Shown here in pieces: positions 14,689 to 23,648 of a DNA stretch of 37,009 bases. Made by a program: the position numbers and the translations under genes. The DNA is from an uncultured Gemmatimonadota bacterium. Its GTDB lineage: Bacteria > Gemmatimonadota > Gemmatimonadetes > Gemmatimonadales > GWC2-71-9. The notes beneath the pieces were generated by a model, which saw nothing but the letters and a program-made list of their open reading frames with translations, ran no database searches and had not been told where the DNA came from. Within the stretch, counting starts at the first letter, position 1, and the number at the start of each line of letters is the position of its first letter. The stretch lies in assembly GCA_937961295.1 (NCBI GenBank), contig CALGOK010000185.1, forward strand, positions 1 through 37,009, read 5' to 3'.

Positions 14689-17052
14689 TCACGCCGTGTA
14701 CCGCAGCAACCGCAGCGCGTTCGCCACCACGATCAACGTGCTCCCCTCGTGCACGAGAACGGCAGGGCCGATTCCCGCCACTCCGGTTGTCGTGACCAGG
14801 ATCAGCAAGCCGATGACGACGAGCGAGAGCACCAGGTTCTGGCGGATGGTGGTACTCGCCCGTTGCGACAGCCCGATGGCGAAGGGCAGACGTTCCAGAT
14901 CGTCGGCCATCAGGGCCACGTCCGCCGTCTCCAGCGCCGCTGCGGTTCCGGCACCACCCATAGCGATGCCCACCGTGGCGTGTGCCAGCGCCGGAGCATC
15001 GTTCACTCCGTCGCCGACCATGGCGACCAGGCGGTGCTCCGCCTGCAGTTCCTGAATGGCCGTCACCTTGTCCTCCGGAAGCAGGCCTGCGCGCACGTCA
15101 TCGAGCCCGACCTCGCGAGCGATCGCCTGTGCCACCCCGGCGTTGTCGCCCGTCAGCATCACCAATCCGGTCACGCCCTGGGCATGCAGGCGACGCAGCA
15201 CGTCCGCGATGCCTTCACGGGGTCGATCCGCCGCTCCGATCACGCCCAGCCACCGATCGCCGCGGCGGACGACCATCGTGCTCCGCCCTTCAGCCTGCAG
15301 CGACTCCACGGTCCCTTCCAGTGGGCCCGGGATTCTCACGCCCTGGTCCTGCCACAGGCGGAGCGTGCCGATCTCTACGCGCGCGCCCTCCTGGAAGGCA
15401 GTGATTCCTCGTGCCGTGACCGACTCGACATCTCGCGACTCCGGCAGCGCGAGCTGCCGCTGGTCGGCGGCCGTGACGACTGCCTCGGCGAGCGGATGCT
15501 CGGAATGCCGTTCGACCGACGCAGCCACGGCAAGCAATTCGGCCTCTTCCACGCCCTCTGTCGGGACCAGGTCGGTGACCTCAGGCATTCCGCGAGTGAT
15601 GGTCCCGGTCTTGTCGAACGCGATGGCCCGCACCTGGCCGAGCATCTCGAGATGTGCCCCGCCCTTGATCAGGACACCGGATCGGGCGGCCTGGGCGATG
15701 CCCGCAAGGACCGTTGCCGGGGTGCCAAGTGCCAACGCGCAGGGCGAGGCGGCGACGAGCAGCGCCATGCCGCGATAGAACGACACGTCGAGCGTCCACC
15801 ACCCGAACAACGGGGGAAGGGCGATGAGTGCGACATCGGTGGCGAGCACGACCGGCACGAACACACGCTCGAAGCGCTCGGTGAAGAGTTGCGTGGGCGC
15901 TTTCTGGCCCTGGGCCTCCTCGACCAGGCGGATGACGCGATCGAGCGTCCGGTCACCCTCGGCGGCGACCGTCCTGACCTGGAGGACCCCGGTGCCGTTG
16001 ATGGTGCCGGCGAACACCTCGTCACCCAGCTCCTTTGCCACCGGCACCGACTCTCCGGTGATCGGTGCCTGATTGATGGTCGAACGCCCGTCAACGACGA
16101 CGCCGTCGACGGGCACCCGCTCCCCGGACCGGACCAGCACCACGTCGCCGGGGACGAGATCGGCGACCGCCATCTCCTCCTGGGAGCCATCACGGATCAC
16201 CATCGCACGGGCCGGTGCCAGATCGGCCAGGGCGCGGATGGCGCGTCGAGCCCGACCCAAGGCGGCATGCTCCAACGCATGCGCGAGCGAGAACAGGAAC
16301 AGCAGAAAGGCGCCCTCGGCCCATTCGCCGAGCACCGCGGCACCGGCCGCCGCGAGCAGCATCAGCAGGTCGATGTCAAAGGCGAATCGGCCCCGCCGCA
16401 GGTCGCCAACCGCGTGGCGCACCAGGTCGAGGCCACCGAAGAGATAGGTGCCGAGATAGATCACGATCGGCCATGCCGTCCCGAGCCAACCGCCACGTTC
16501 CGCAACAAACGCCACCAGCAGCAGCGCTCCCCCCGTCAGGCTCCACGCGAGCTCGCGATGTCGCGCATACCACGACCTCGGTCGAGCTGACTGCCCGGAC
16601 GCATCCCTCTGGTCTGGAGCCAGCCAGGTCGTCACCGACCGCTGGATCACCTCGGGACTCGTAACCCGTCGGTCGTACTCGATGATCGCCTGCTGGCTGG
16701 CAAGCGACACGCTGGCGCGCAGGACTCCGGGGACCTCCGCCACGCGTCGCTCGATCCTCTGATATGCATCCTCACTCCCCACCAGCCGGAGCGCCACGAT
16801 CAGCTGGGCGTACCGGTCCCCCGTGCGGGCCCCCACCGCCATGACCGTGCGACGAATTTCCGGCAGCGTGAGCCTCGATGGGTCGTAGTGCAGGCAGAGG
16901 AGCGTCGGGCCCCCGCCATCCTCCTGGACCACATGAGCCTGTTCGACACCCACCACCTGCTCGAGCTGGTCCTCAAGCAGGCGAAGGCGCGCATCCCCCA
17001 CGGAAACCCCGGGTAGGACGAGCGGGAGGTCTATGCGGATCCGATCAGTCAC
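14689..17052 (-). CDS. P1B-4-type metal-exporting ATPase with degenerate N-terminal domains
   Basis: 787-residue P-type ATPase of the inner membrane, pumping metal ions out of the cytoplasm. The metal-site helix reads SPC (436-438) rather than CPC, and the last helix has HEGST (768-772); SPC plus HEG-x-T is the P1B-4 signature, linked in known members to Co2+, Fe2+ and sometimes Zn2+/Cd2+. Catalytic parts: TGES (332-335), phosphorylated Asp480 in DKTGTITRG, HSEHPLA, and TGDN/GDGVNDAPALA. Residues 1-150 look like two ferredoxin-fold metal-binding domains in tandem, but neither has CxxC, so they may be regulatory only. Its start overlaps the czcA-like stop by 8 bases. It is the last gene of the operon and would load the periplasm for the RND pump. 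Confidence 0.88.
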   Translation of the reverse strand: MTDRIRIDLPLVLPGVSVGDARLRLLEDQLEQVVGVEQAHVVQEDGGGPTLLCLHYDPSRLTLPEIRRTVMAVGARTGDRYAQLIVALRLVGSEDAYQRIERRVAEVPGVLRASVSLASQQAIIEYDRRVTSPEVIQRSVTTWLAPDQRDASGQSARPRSWYARHRELAWSLTGGALLLVAFVAERGGWLGTAWPIVIYLGTYLFGGLDLVRHAVGDLRRGRFAFDIDLLMLLAAAGAAVLGEWAEGAFLLFLFSLAHALEHAALGRARRAIRALADLAPARAMVIRDGSQEEMAVADLVPGDVVLVRSGERVPVDGVVVDGRSTINQAPITGESVPVAKELGDEVFAGTINGTGVLQVRTVAAEGDRTLDRVIRLVEEAQGQKAPTQLFTERFERVFVPVVLATDVALIALPPLFGWWTLDVSFYRGMALLVAASPCALALGTPATVLAGIAQAARSGVLIKGGAHLEMLGQVRAIAFDKTGTITRGMPEVTDLVPTEGVEEAELLAVAASVERHSEHPLAEAVVTAADQRQLALPESRDVESVTARGITAFQEGARVEIGTLRLWQDQGVRIPGPLEGTVESLQAEGRSTMVVRRGDRWLGVIGAADRPREGIADVLRRLHAQGVTGLVMLTGDNAGVAQAIAREVGLDDVRAGLLPEDKVTAIQELQAEHRLVAMVGDGVNDAPALAHATVGIAMGGAGTAAALETADVALMADDLERLPFAIGLSQRASTTIRQNLVLSLVVIGLLILVTTTGVAGIGPAVLVHEGSTLIVVANALRLLRYTA

Positions 17053-20000
17053 CGGCAGCTTCCAGCGCCACGGCTGCGCTCGTGTTCCGCCGCCGCTCCG
17101 CCCAGCCTTCCCCCATCAGGTAGAGGATGGGGAGCACGAGCAGCGTGAGGGCGGTCGCGGTGACCAACCCGCCGATGACGACGGTGGCCAGTGGACGCTG
17201 CACCTCTGCGCCGGCGCCATGAGAGAGCGCCATAGGCAGGAACCCGAGCGAGGCCACCAAGGCAGTCATGAGCACCGGACGAAGCCGGGTAAGCCCGCCA
17301 TCGCGCACGGCATCCTCGAGTGCTGCCCCACCGGCTCGAAGGTCATTGATGTAGCTGACCAGCACGACGCCGTTCAGGACGGCAATGCCGAACAGGGCGA
17401 TGAAGCCCACTCCCGCCGAGATGCTGAAGGGCATCCCACGGAGGAAGAGGGCGAGGACGCCGCCGACTGCTGCACAGGGGATCCCGGTGAAGACAAGCCC
17501 GGCCTGTCGAAGCGACCCAAAGGTGGCATAGAGCAGCACGTAGATCAGCAGCAGGGACAACGGCACCACGAGGGCGAGGCGGCGAGATCCTCGCTCGAGA
17601 TTCTCGAACTGACCCCCGAACTCGACCCGGTATCCTGGAGGCAGCTCGACGGCGCCGTCGGCAAAGATCGTCCGGACCTCCTCGACGAGCGACCCGATGT
17701 CGCGTCCCCGCACGTTGCCTTCGATGATCACCAGCCGGGAGCCATTCTCATGCGAGATGTCGGAGGGCACCGACGTCTCCCTAATGTCAGCAAGCTGGCC
17801 GAGCGGCACGCGCTCTCCTCCGGGTGCCGCAACAAGCAGGCTGGCCATCGCCGCTGGATCACGGCGCGCCGGCTCGGGGAACCGGACCGCTAGCGCAAAC
17901 CGGCGCTGGCCCTCCAGGACGGTGGTCACGACACTGCCACCGATCGCCTCGATGGTTCGCATCACGACGTCCGAGCTGATGCCGTACCGCGACAACTGAT
18001 CCTGGCGGACGATGATCTCGAGCTGAGGGAGCCCGGTGAGTTGTTGCGCACGGAATCCGGTGGCACCCTCGAGCCGAGAGACGGTGGCCACCGTCTCGTC
18101 GGCCTTCCGCCGCAGTACGTCCAGGTCGTCGCCGAAGATCTTGATGGCCAGGTCGGAGCGCACCCCGGCGATCAGCTCGTTGACCCGGAGCTCGATCGGC
18201 TGGCTGAAGGAGTACACGAGCCCGGGAATCTCCTGCAGGACGCTATCCATGCGCGCCTCGAGCGCGTCCTTGGTGCGCGCCCGCACCCACGAATCCCGGG
18301 ACCCGAGCATGACGAGCATGTCGGTGATGTTGACACCCATCGGGTCGGTGGCGATCTCGGCTCGGCCCGTCTTGCTCACCACGTGGGTGATCTCATCGGG
18401 GAAGGCCTCCTGCAGCCGCCTCTCGATCAGCGTGGTCTGCCGCACGGATTCCTCCAGCGACACGCTCGGGAGGCGCAGGAACTGGATGGCGAATGATCCC
18501 TCGTCGAGCGACGGGATGAACTCGGTGCCGAGCGCGGGGAAGAGCGCCAGGGCGCCGGCCACGGCGATTGCCGCCCCCGCCAGCACGCGGCGTCCGCGGC
18601 GCAGCGCCCAGGCGAGCGCCGGCTGATACAGTCCTCTGGCCCGCTCCATGACCCAGCCCTCGCGCTCCACGACCCCCCGACGGAGGCCGAGCGAGATCAG
18701 TACCGGGGTGAGGAGAAAGGTCAGCAGCAGGGAGCCGGACAGCGCGAACACGACGGTGAGCGCCATCGGCTTGAACATCTTGCCCTCGACCCCCTCGAGC
18801 GAGAGGATCGGGAGATAGACCACGATGATGATCCCGACCCCGAAAAGGATCGGGCGCGCCACTTCGCTGCACGCCTCGCGTACCCGCAACAGGAAGCCAT
18901 GGCGCTCGTCGCTGTCATCCCCCAGGCGTCGCATGGCGTTCTCGACCATCACGACCGAACCGTCTACCACCAGTCCGAAGTCGATGGCACCGAGGGACAT
19001 GAGCGACCCGGCGATGCCCACCTTGAGCATCGCACTGAAAGCGAACAGCATCGAGAGCGGAATCGCCAGGGCCACGATGAGGGCGGCCCGGACGTTGCCG
19101 AGCAGGAGGAAGAGTACCGCGATCACCAGCGCGGCACCCTCGATCAGGTTGCGGCGCACGGTGGCGATGGTGCGGTCGACCAGGTCGGCGCGGTCGTAGT
19201 ACGCCTCCAGCGTCACTCCCGGCCGCAGGGTTCCCTTCACCCCCTCGAACCGCTCGCGCACATCGGCCACGACGGTGCGGGAGTTCTCCCCGATCCGCAT
19301 CATCACGATGCCGGTGGCCACCTCCCCGCGGCCGTCCTTGGTGACAGCTCCCTGCCGAAGCGTGTGGGCCACGACCACGTCGGCCACGTCACCGACCAGC
19401 ACGGGCACGCCTTCCCGGGCGGCAATCACGACCTGGCGGATCTGATCGAGCGTTGCGACCTGGCCCACCCCGCGGACGAGGAGTTGCTCCGCCCCGCGGG
19501 TGATATAGCCACCACCGGCGTTCCGGTTGCTCGCCGCCACCGCGTCGAGCACCTGCTCGAGGGTGAGGCCGTACTGGATCAGGGCATCGGGCCGGACCAG
19601 GACCTGGTACTGCTTCTCGAACCCGCCGAAGGAATTCACCTCCGCCACCCCGTCCACCGCTCGGAGCTGGAGTGCCACGATCCAGTCCTGGACCGTGCGC
19701 AGGAACGTCGAGTCCTGGCGGGCAATCGAGTCCGTGGAGAGGGTGTACTGAAAGATCTCGCCCAGCCCGGTGCTGATCGGCCCCATCTCGGGAGTACCCA
19801 ACCGCTCCGGAATGTCCTCCCGCGAGAGCTGCAGCCGCTCCTGCACCTGTTGCCGGGCGAAGTAGATGTCGGTGCCGTCCTTGAAGACCACGGTCACCTG
19901 GGAAAGCCCGAACTTCGAGATGGACCGGATCTCGTCGAGTTCCGGGAGGCCAAACATCGCCAGCTCGACCGGCAGCGTGATCTGCTGCTCCACCTCGAAC

Positions 20001-20170
20001 GGCGAGAGGCCTGGGGCGTTGGTATTGACCTGGACCTGGACGTTGGTCACGTCGGGCACGGCATCGATCGGGAGCCTGGCCATGGACCAGAGCCCCAGTC
20101 CGACAAGGCCCGCCGTCATGGCGAGGACCAGCAGGCGGTTGCGCAGGGCGAAGGCAATCACGTTTCGCAT
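17045..20170 (-). CDS. czcA: CzcA-like heavy-metal RND efflux pump
   Basis: 1041-residue proton-driven inner-membrane transporter of the HME-RND family, exporting divalent cations through an adaptor and an outer-membrane channel. The N-terminal LPIDAVPDVTNVQVQVNT and FKDGTDIYFARQQVQERL are CzcA/CusA blocks. TM4 carries DFGLVVDGSVVMVEN (Asp397, Asp403, Glu410), the HME1-type pattern of Zn/Co/Cd pumps, in contrast to the GAMVDG pattern of the second pump in this element. Two large periplasmic loops and twelve helices are present and the length is normal. It starts 9 bases after the czcB stop and overlaps the ATPase gene by 8. Substrate by motif only: Co/Zn/Cd more likely than Cu. Confidence 0.9.
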   Translation of the reverse strand: MRNVIAFALRNRLLVLAMTAGLVGLGLWSMARLPIDAVPDVTNVQVQVNTNAPGLSPFEVEQQITLPVELAMFGLPELDEIRSISKFGLSQVTVVFKDGTDIYFARQQVQERLQLSREDIPERLGTPEMGPISTGLGEIFQYTLSTDSIARQDSTFLRTVQDWIVALQLRAVDGVAEVNSFGGFEKQYQVLVRPDALIQYGLTLEQVLDAVAASNRNAGGGYITRGAEQLLVRGVGQVATLDQIRQVVIAAREGVPVLVGDVADVVVAHTLRQGAVTKDGRGEVATGIVMMRIGENSRTVVADVRERFEGVKGTLRPGVTLEAYYDRADLVDRTIATVRRNLIEGAALVIAVLFLLLGNVRAALIVALAIPLSMLFAFSAMLKVGIAGSLMSLGAIDFGLVVDGSVVMVENAMRRLGDDSDERHGFLLRVREACSEVARPILFGVGIIIVVYLPILSLEGVEGKMFKPMALTVVFALSGSLLLTFLLTPVLISLGLRRGVVEREGWVMERARGLYQPALAWALRRGRRVLAGAAIAVAGALALFPALGTEFIPSLDEGSFAIQFLRLPSVSLEESVRQTTLIERRLQEAFPDEITHVVSKTGRAEIATDPMGVNITDMLVMLGSRDSWVRARTKDALEARMDSVLQEIPGLVYSFSQPIELRVNELIAGVRSDLAIKIFGDDLDVLRRKADETVATVSRLEGATGFRAQQLTGLPQLEIIVRQDQLSRYGISSDVVMRTIEAIGGSVVTTVLEGQRRFALAVRFPEPARRDPAAMASLLVAAPGGERVPLGQLADIRETSVPSDISHENGSRLVIIEGNVRGRDIGSLVEEVRTIFADGAVELPPGYRVEFGGQFENLERGSRRLALVVPLSLLLIYVLLYATFGSLRQAGLVFTGIPCAAVGGVLALFLRGMPFSISAGVGFIALFGIAVLNGVVLVSYINDLRAGGAALEDAVRDGGLTRLRPVLMTALVASLGFLPMALSHGAGAEVQRPLATVVIGGLVTATALTLLVLPILYLMGEGWAERRRNTSAAVALEAAGD

Positions 20171-20179
20171 CGTCGCCCC

Positions 20180-21328
20180 TCAGTGACCGTGCTCACCGAT
20201 CTCGCCAGCCGCGAGCTCGGATCGCAGGAGGAACGCCCCGGCGACGACCAGCGAGTCGCCAACCGCCAGGCCGGAGGTGACCGTGACGAGCCCCCCGGAG
20301 AGGTCGGCGCCGATCGAGATTGGCACGGCTCGAAAGGTCCCCGGTTCATTGCCGGGGACGAAGGCGACGGTGCGCCCCTCCAGTTCCTGGATCGCGGCGC
20401 GGGGCACCGCCGGGAGCAGACCTCCATCGCCGTCTCGATCGACCTTCGCCGTTGCAAACATTCCCGGGCGAAGCGCCCCGTCAGGGTTGGGTACCTCGAT
20501 CCGGGCGCGTACCGTCCGGGTCACGGTGTCCAGCACCGGGGCGACGTACACGATCCGGCCCGAAAACGTGCGGTCCGGCCAGGCAGGCGTGGCCAGCGAG
20601 ACGTGTGTGCCATTCCCCAGCGTGCTGAGATCGCGCTCGAAGACGTCGAGCAACACCCACACCCGCTGCAGGTCGGCCACCACGAAGAGCTGGTCCTCGG
20701 GGTGCACCATTTCGCCACGCGTGATGTGTCGTTCGACGACATGACCGGCGAACGGGGCGGTAACCGTGAACTCGCCACCCGTGCCGCCGCCTGCCCCGAG
20801 CACCCGGAGTCGTTCCTGGACACCCTGAAGGGTCGCCTCGGCACGCCGTAGCTCCGCCTCGGCAGCGAGCCGCTCCTTGCGCGAAGCGATTCCCTGCTCC
20901 TCCAGCCGCCGCTCACGCTCGAAATTTTCGCGGGCGATTGCCGTGAGCGCCTCAGCTTCGATCGCCTCGCTTCGGAGTTGCCCGACTTCAGGGCTTTCGA
21001 GCACAGCGAGGACCTGGCCGGGGCGCACGCGCTCACCGAGGTCGGCACGCACCTCGAGGACTCGCCCAGGCGTGCGCGAGCCGATATGGCTCACGCGGTT
21101 GGCGTCATACGTGATCGTCCCGGTGATCGTCAAGCCCGGGCCGGACACGGCAATCACCGTGTCAACCCGGATCTCGGCCGCTGCGATCGCGGCGCTGTCG
21201 AGGTGCACCATGTCAGGACTGGCCTCGGCGTGTTCCAACTGCGCGTCCGTGGTATTCTGGGCCGCACCGCAGCCGGCCAACAGCGCCGCGAGCATCATCG
21301 CCCCGATAGGCTGAGTGGTCGTTCTCAC
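20180..21328 (-). CDS. czcB: CzcB-like periplasmic adaptor lipoprotein
   Basis: About 382 residues, GTG start at 21328 within GTGA overlapping the czcC stop. The signal has a lipobox LLAGCG, so the protein is likely lipid-anchored. Membrane-fusion-protein layout: first beta-barrel/lipoyl half (GRVLEVRADLGERVRPGQVL), an alpha-helical hairpin (AIARENFERERRLEEQGIAS...), second lipoyl half (FTVTAPFAGHVVERHITRGE), then the beta-barrel (VWVLLDVFERDLSTLGNG) and C-terminal domain. It joins the RND pump to the outer-membrane channel. The C-terminus ends in GEHGH, a small His patch that might bind metal. The longer open frame upstream lies over czcC and is rejected. Confidence 0.9.
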   Translation of the reverse strand: MRTTTQPIGAMMLAALLAGCGAAQNTTDAQLEHAEASPDMVHLDSAAIAAAEIRVDTVIAVSGPGLTITGTITYDANRVSHIGSRTPGRVLEVRADLGERVRPGQVLAVLESPEVGQLRSEAIEAEALTAIARENFERERRLEEQGIASRKERLAAEAELRRAEATLQGVQERLRVLGAGGGTGGEFTVTAPFAGHVVERHITRGEMVHPEDQLFVVADLQRVWVLLDVFERDLSTLGNGTHVSLATPAWPDRTFSGRIVYVAPVLDTVTRTVRARIEVPNPDGALRPGMFATAKVDRDGDGGLLPAVPRAAIQELEGRTVAFVPGNEPGTFRAVPISIGADLSGGLVTVTSGLAVGDSLVVAGAFLLRSELAAGEIGEHGH

Positions 21329-22623
21329 GGGTTCTCCTCTTCGCGGATGGCACTGGGGATGGCGACTGCGGCCTCGAGACGGACCAGCGACGCGCCTCGT
21401 GCCTCCCAGGCCTGCCAGTAGTCGAGCTCGGCATCGAGCAATTGATTGCGGAGCAGCAGGAGGGACGGGAGCGACAGCTTCCCCTCGCGCCAAGCAGTCT
21501 CCAGGAGGGGACGGTTCTCCCGTGCCGGCGCCAGGACCAGCGCCTGCAACGAGTCGGCTTCTGCGATCGCTGATCTCCAGGCCTGGTGGCTCGCAGCCAC
21601 CTCATTCCGCACGACGAGCTCAAGACGGGCGAGCTGATCGCTCGCCTGGTCAAGCCGAGCATCCGCCGCGGCGCGCCGGCCCTGATTCCGATCGATCAGG
21701 GGCAGCGGAAGGCCGACACCGACCCCCAGCCTGGCGGATTCGTCGCCTGCGTCTCTGGCTGCGACGCCGCGAAGTTCGAGCTCGGGGAGGGCCTCTCTCC
21801 CGGCCAAGCGGCGCTGCGACTGTGCCTGCTCGACCGCGCGCCGCGCCGCCGCGACATCTGGGCGGCGTGCTAGTGCGAGCATCAGGAGCGAGTCGGCAGG
21901 CAGCATGGCGAGGGCGGACGCGGCGAGTGCCGGAGTCACCAACCGCAGGGGCTGACTCGGAGGGGCTGCCACGGCTATGCGCAAGGCAGCCTCTGTCTCC
22001 AAGGCGGAACGCTCGGCGGCGATGACGCGTGCCCGTATGCGGCCGTGTTCTATGGCGGTGAGGTTTGCCTCCAGTTCGCTGATCTCGCCCGCCTCGAGGC
22101 GGACCTGCGAGGCCTCCTGGAGCCGCGCGGATGCGTCGGCAATCTCCCTGGCTATTCCGAGCCGGCGCTCGGCCGCGACCGCGGCGAGGAAGGCCAGCCG
22201 TGCGCGCAGGGTCGCGTCGCGGACCGCCTCGGAGACGAGCGCACCCACTCGTCCGAGATTGGCAGTCGCGACATCGATCCGAAGCTCCCGCTGCCCCGCC
22301 CAGGGGATACGCCCCGACAGGGCGATGGAGTATTCCCGCGGCTCGGCCCCCACCCGACCAACCTGGAACACCGTAGCGTCGAGCGTCGGATTCAGCCCTT
22401 CCACGCGGGCTTGGCGGAGATCGCCCGAGGCGACCGCGATCTCACGGCGAATGGCCCGGAGGGCCGGGTCGCGAGCCACGGCCATCACGCCGACGTTTTC
22501 AAGCGTCAGTTCGAGCGTATCCGCCACGGCAGGGTAAGTGCCCTGAGCGTTCAGGGATGTTGGGGCGACGGCGGCGTGCCAAACACAGCTGGCAGCCACT
22601 GACGCCCAAAGACGGCAATGCAT
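21325..22623 (-). CDS. czcC: TolC-family outer-membrane channel (CzcC-like)
   Basis: 432 residues with a signal peptide (ending SLNAQG) and the duplicated outer-membrane-efflux-protein pattern: helical repeats DPALRAIRREIAVASGDLRQ and the second-half RPDVAAARRAVEQAQSQ. Trimers form the exit duct of the CzcCBA pump. Start ATG 22623 follows a strong GAGGAGAGG ribosome site; the earlier in-frame codon at 22674 has none. It is the second gene of the operon, 154 bases after the small His-rich gene. That gap contains an imperfect hairpin (CGTCCGTC ... GACGGACG, 22657-22688) which could modulate readthrough. Confidence 0.88.
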   Translation of the reverse strand: MHCRLWASVAASCVWHAAVAPTSLNAQGTYPAVADTLELTLENVGVMAVARDPALRAIRREIAVASGDLRQARVEGLNPTLDATVFQVGRVGAEPREYSIALSGRIPWAGQRELRIDVATANLGRVGALVSEAVRDATLRARLAFLAAVAAERRLGIAREIADASARLQEASQVRLEAGEISELEANLTAIEHGRIRARVIAAERSALETEAALRIAVAAPPSQPLRLVTPALAASALAMLPADSLLMLALARRPDVAAARRAVEQAQSQRRLAGREALPELELRGVAARDAGDESARLGVGVGLPLPLIDRNQGRRAAADARLDQASDQLARLELVVRNEVAASHQAWRSAIAEADSLQALVLAPARENRPLLETAWREGKLSLPSLLLLRNQLLDAELDYWQAWEARGASLVRLEAAVAIPSAIREEENP

Positions 22624-22777
22624 GCCTCTCCTCGCAGGATCCGGTGTCGGGGCGCACGTCCGTCTCCCAGCCAAGGGTGGGACGGACGCGTGTCACGATC
22701 GTGGTGGTTGTCGGGTCGCGTTGGTGCGAGGGACTGGAAACGGGGCGCCAGGGCGCCGCGACATCAGTCCGGAGAGG

Positions 22778-23131
22778 TCAGGTGCGCGGAGGGTGAAACG
22801 GAGGGGAAAGGGCGACCCTTGGTGGCGAGACGCCAAGGCGCTCGGCGCCCTGGACCATCGCCAGCGAGGTCACATCGAACGTTCCCGGGGAAGCCGCGAA
22901 GACCAGCCCATGCTGGTGCTGGCAGTGGTCACCCCCACTGCCATGACCCGGGTGCTCGGCGGGCTGGCCATCATGAAGGTCGCTCACCGTGCCGTGGTCG
23001 TGTCCCGCGGTGGCCAGCACGCTTGCCGCTGGATGAGCTCGCTCCGCGCATACGGAGGCCACGGCCGGCTCGACGAGCGAGCTGGTCATCAGGCTCAGCA
23101 GGAGCAGCGAGATCCAGCGGGTACGTGGCAG
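22778..23131 (-). CDS. Small secreted His-rich protein, operon leader gene
   Basis: About 117 residues if the rare start CTG 23131 is used, which gives a perfect signal peptide (PRTRWISLLLLSLMTSS...). The first ATG, 23089, falls inside that signal and would truncate it. AAGGG lies eight bases before the CTG. The mature part has a His cluster: HDHG, LHDG, HPGHG and DHCQHQHG. Such proteins precede czcC/cusC genes in many metal operons and are thought to bind or buffer metal in the periplasm; a precise family name is not recalled. It is paralleled by the small His/Cys-rich gene (33525-33866) before the second pump operon. Function is inference. Confidence 0.6.
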   Translation of the reverse strand: MPRTRWISLLLLSLMTSSLVEPAVASVCAERAHPAASVLATAGHDHGTVSDLHDGQPAEHPGHGSGGDHCQHQHGLVFAASPGTFDVTSLAMVQGAERLGVSPPRVALSPPFHPPRT

Positions 23132-23153
23132 TGGACAACCCTTGGTTTGTTAG

Positions 23154-23188
23154 ACGATACTTGCCGCTTCCGGGCATGAAGTCAAGTA
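23154..23188 (-). promoter_or_regulatory. Putative metal-responsive promoter of the czc operon
   Basis: On the minus strand TTGACT (23185-23180) and TATCGT (23159-23154) are separated by 20 bases, too long for normal sigma70 spacing but typical of MerR-family-activated metal promoters. The spacer region carries an imperfect dyad whose outer arms are TACTTG and CAAGTA (23158-23188) and inner arms CTTC and GAAG. The predicted transcript start is ~16 bases before the CTG codon. No MerR gene is in the window. Confidence 0.45.
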
Positions 23189-23254
23189 CGGTTGCCTCGA
23201 CCCCGACAACAGGGCACCTGGCCTCGGATGGTGGAGTCTGGCAGGGCCATCTCG

Positions 23255-23521
23255 CTATGGCCTCGGTGCCGAGAATCGCCGTGCAACGCGATTGTGGATC
23301 GGGCCGAACACCAGGCCGGCGTATGCGCCGTAGAGGAACGCCTCGACCAGGCCGATCAGGAGCCCAGGGATGGTGAGCCAGCGGAAGCCGGGGAGGATCA
23401 CCTCCAGTGCGCGGCTCATGTGCAGCGAGGCCGGAGCCACGAGGCCGTAGAGGATGCAAACCAGGTACGTCACGCTGGCGAAGATGGCCAGCGACCAGGT
23501 GAGGACTTTCGTGTCCAGCAT
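23255..23521 (-). CDS. DUF5676-family small membrane protein
   Basis: 88 residues, start ATG 23521 four bases after the DUF2933 stop. Two transmembrane helices: TWSLAIFASVTYLVCILYGL and LLIGLVEAFLYGAYAGLVFG, with a short Pro/His loop (SLHMSRALEVILPGF) between. It matches DUF5676, a small inner-membrane family often found beside copper ATPases and DUF2933 genes in metal islands. Function unknown. Last gene of the long copper-type operon. Confidence 0.75.
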   Translation of the reverse strand: MLDTKVLTWSLAIFASVTYLVCILYGLVAPASLHMSRALEVILPGFRWLTIPGLLIGLVEAFLYGAYAGLVFGPIHNRVARRFSAPRP

Positions 23522-23525
23522 GGGA

Positions 23526-23648
23526 TCAATCCTCCGGGTTGGAGTTGGGCGGGGCGTGGCCCGTGTGGCGGCCATGCCCCCGCAGATGCAGCAATGCCAT
23601 GCTGATCGCGACGATCAGCCAGAACCAGTTCTCGCGCAGCCACGTCAT
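23526..23648 (-). CDS. DUF2933-like mini membrane protein
   Basis: Only 40 residues. Translation starts MTWLRENWFWLIVAISMALL and continues HLRGHGRHTGHAPP; one transmembrane helix followed by a His/Gly-rich tail. The ribosome site GGGAGGAG is excellent and the start overlaps the previous stop as ATGA (23645-23648). W-x-R-E-N-W-F-W with a HxxGHG tail is the DUF2933 look, small proteins common in copper/silver resistance clusters. The His tail may bind metal. Confidence 0.75.
   Translation of the reverse strand: MTWLRENWFWLIVAISMALLHLRGHGRHTGHAPPNSNPED

Noticed and set aside
14065..16590. Long plus-strand open frame (841 codons) opposite the P1B-4 ATPase
   Set aside because: It is antisense to a protein with all P-type ATPase motifs; the translation is rich in His/Arg/Gly/Asp without domains, a usual shadow in GC-rich DNA.
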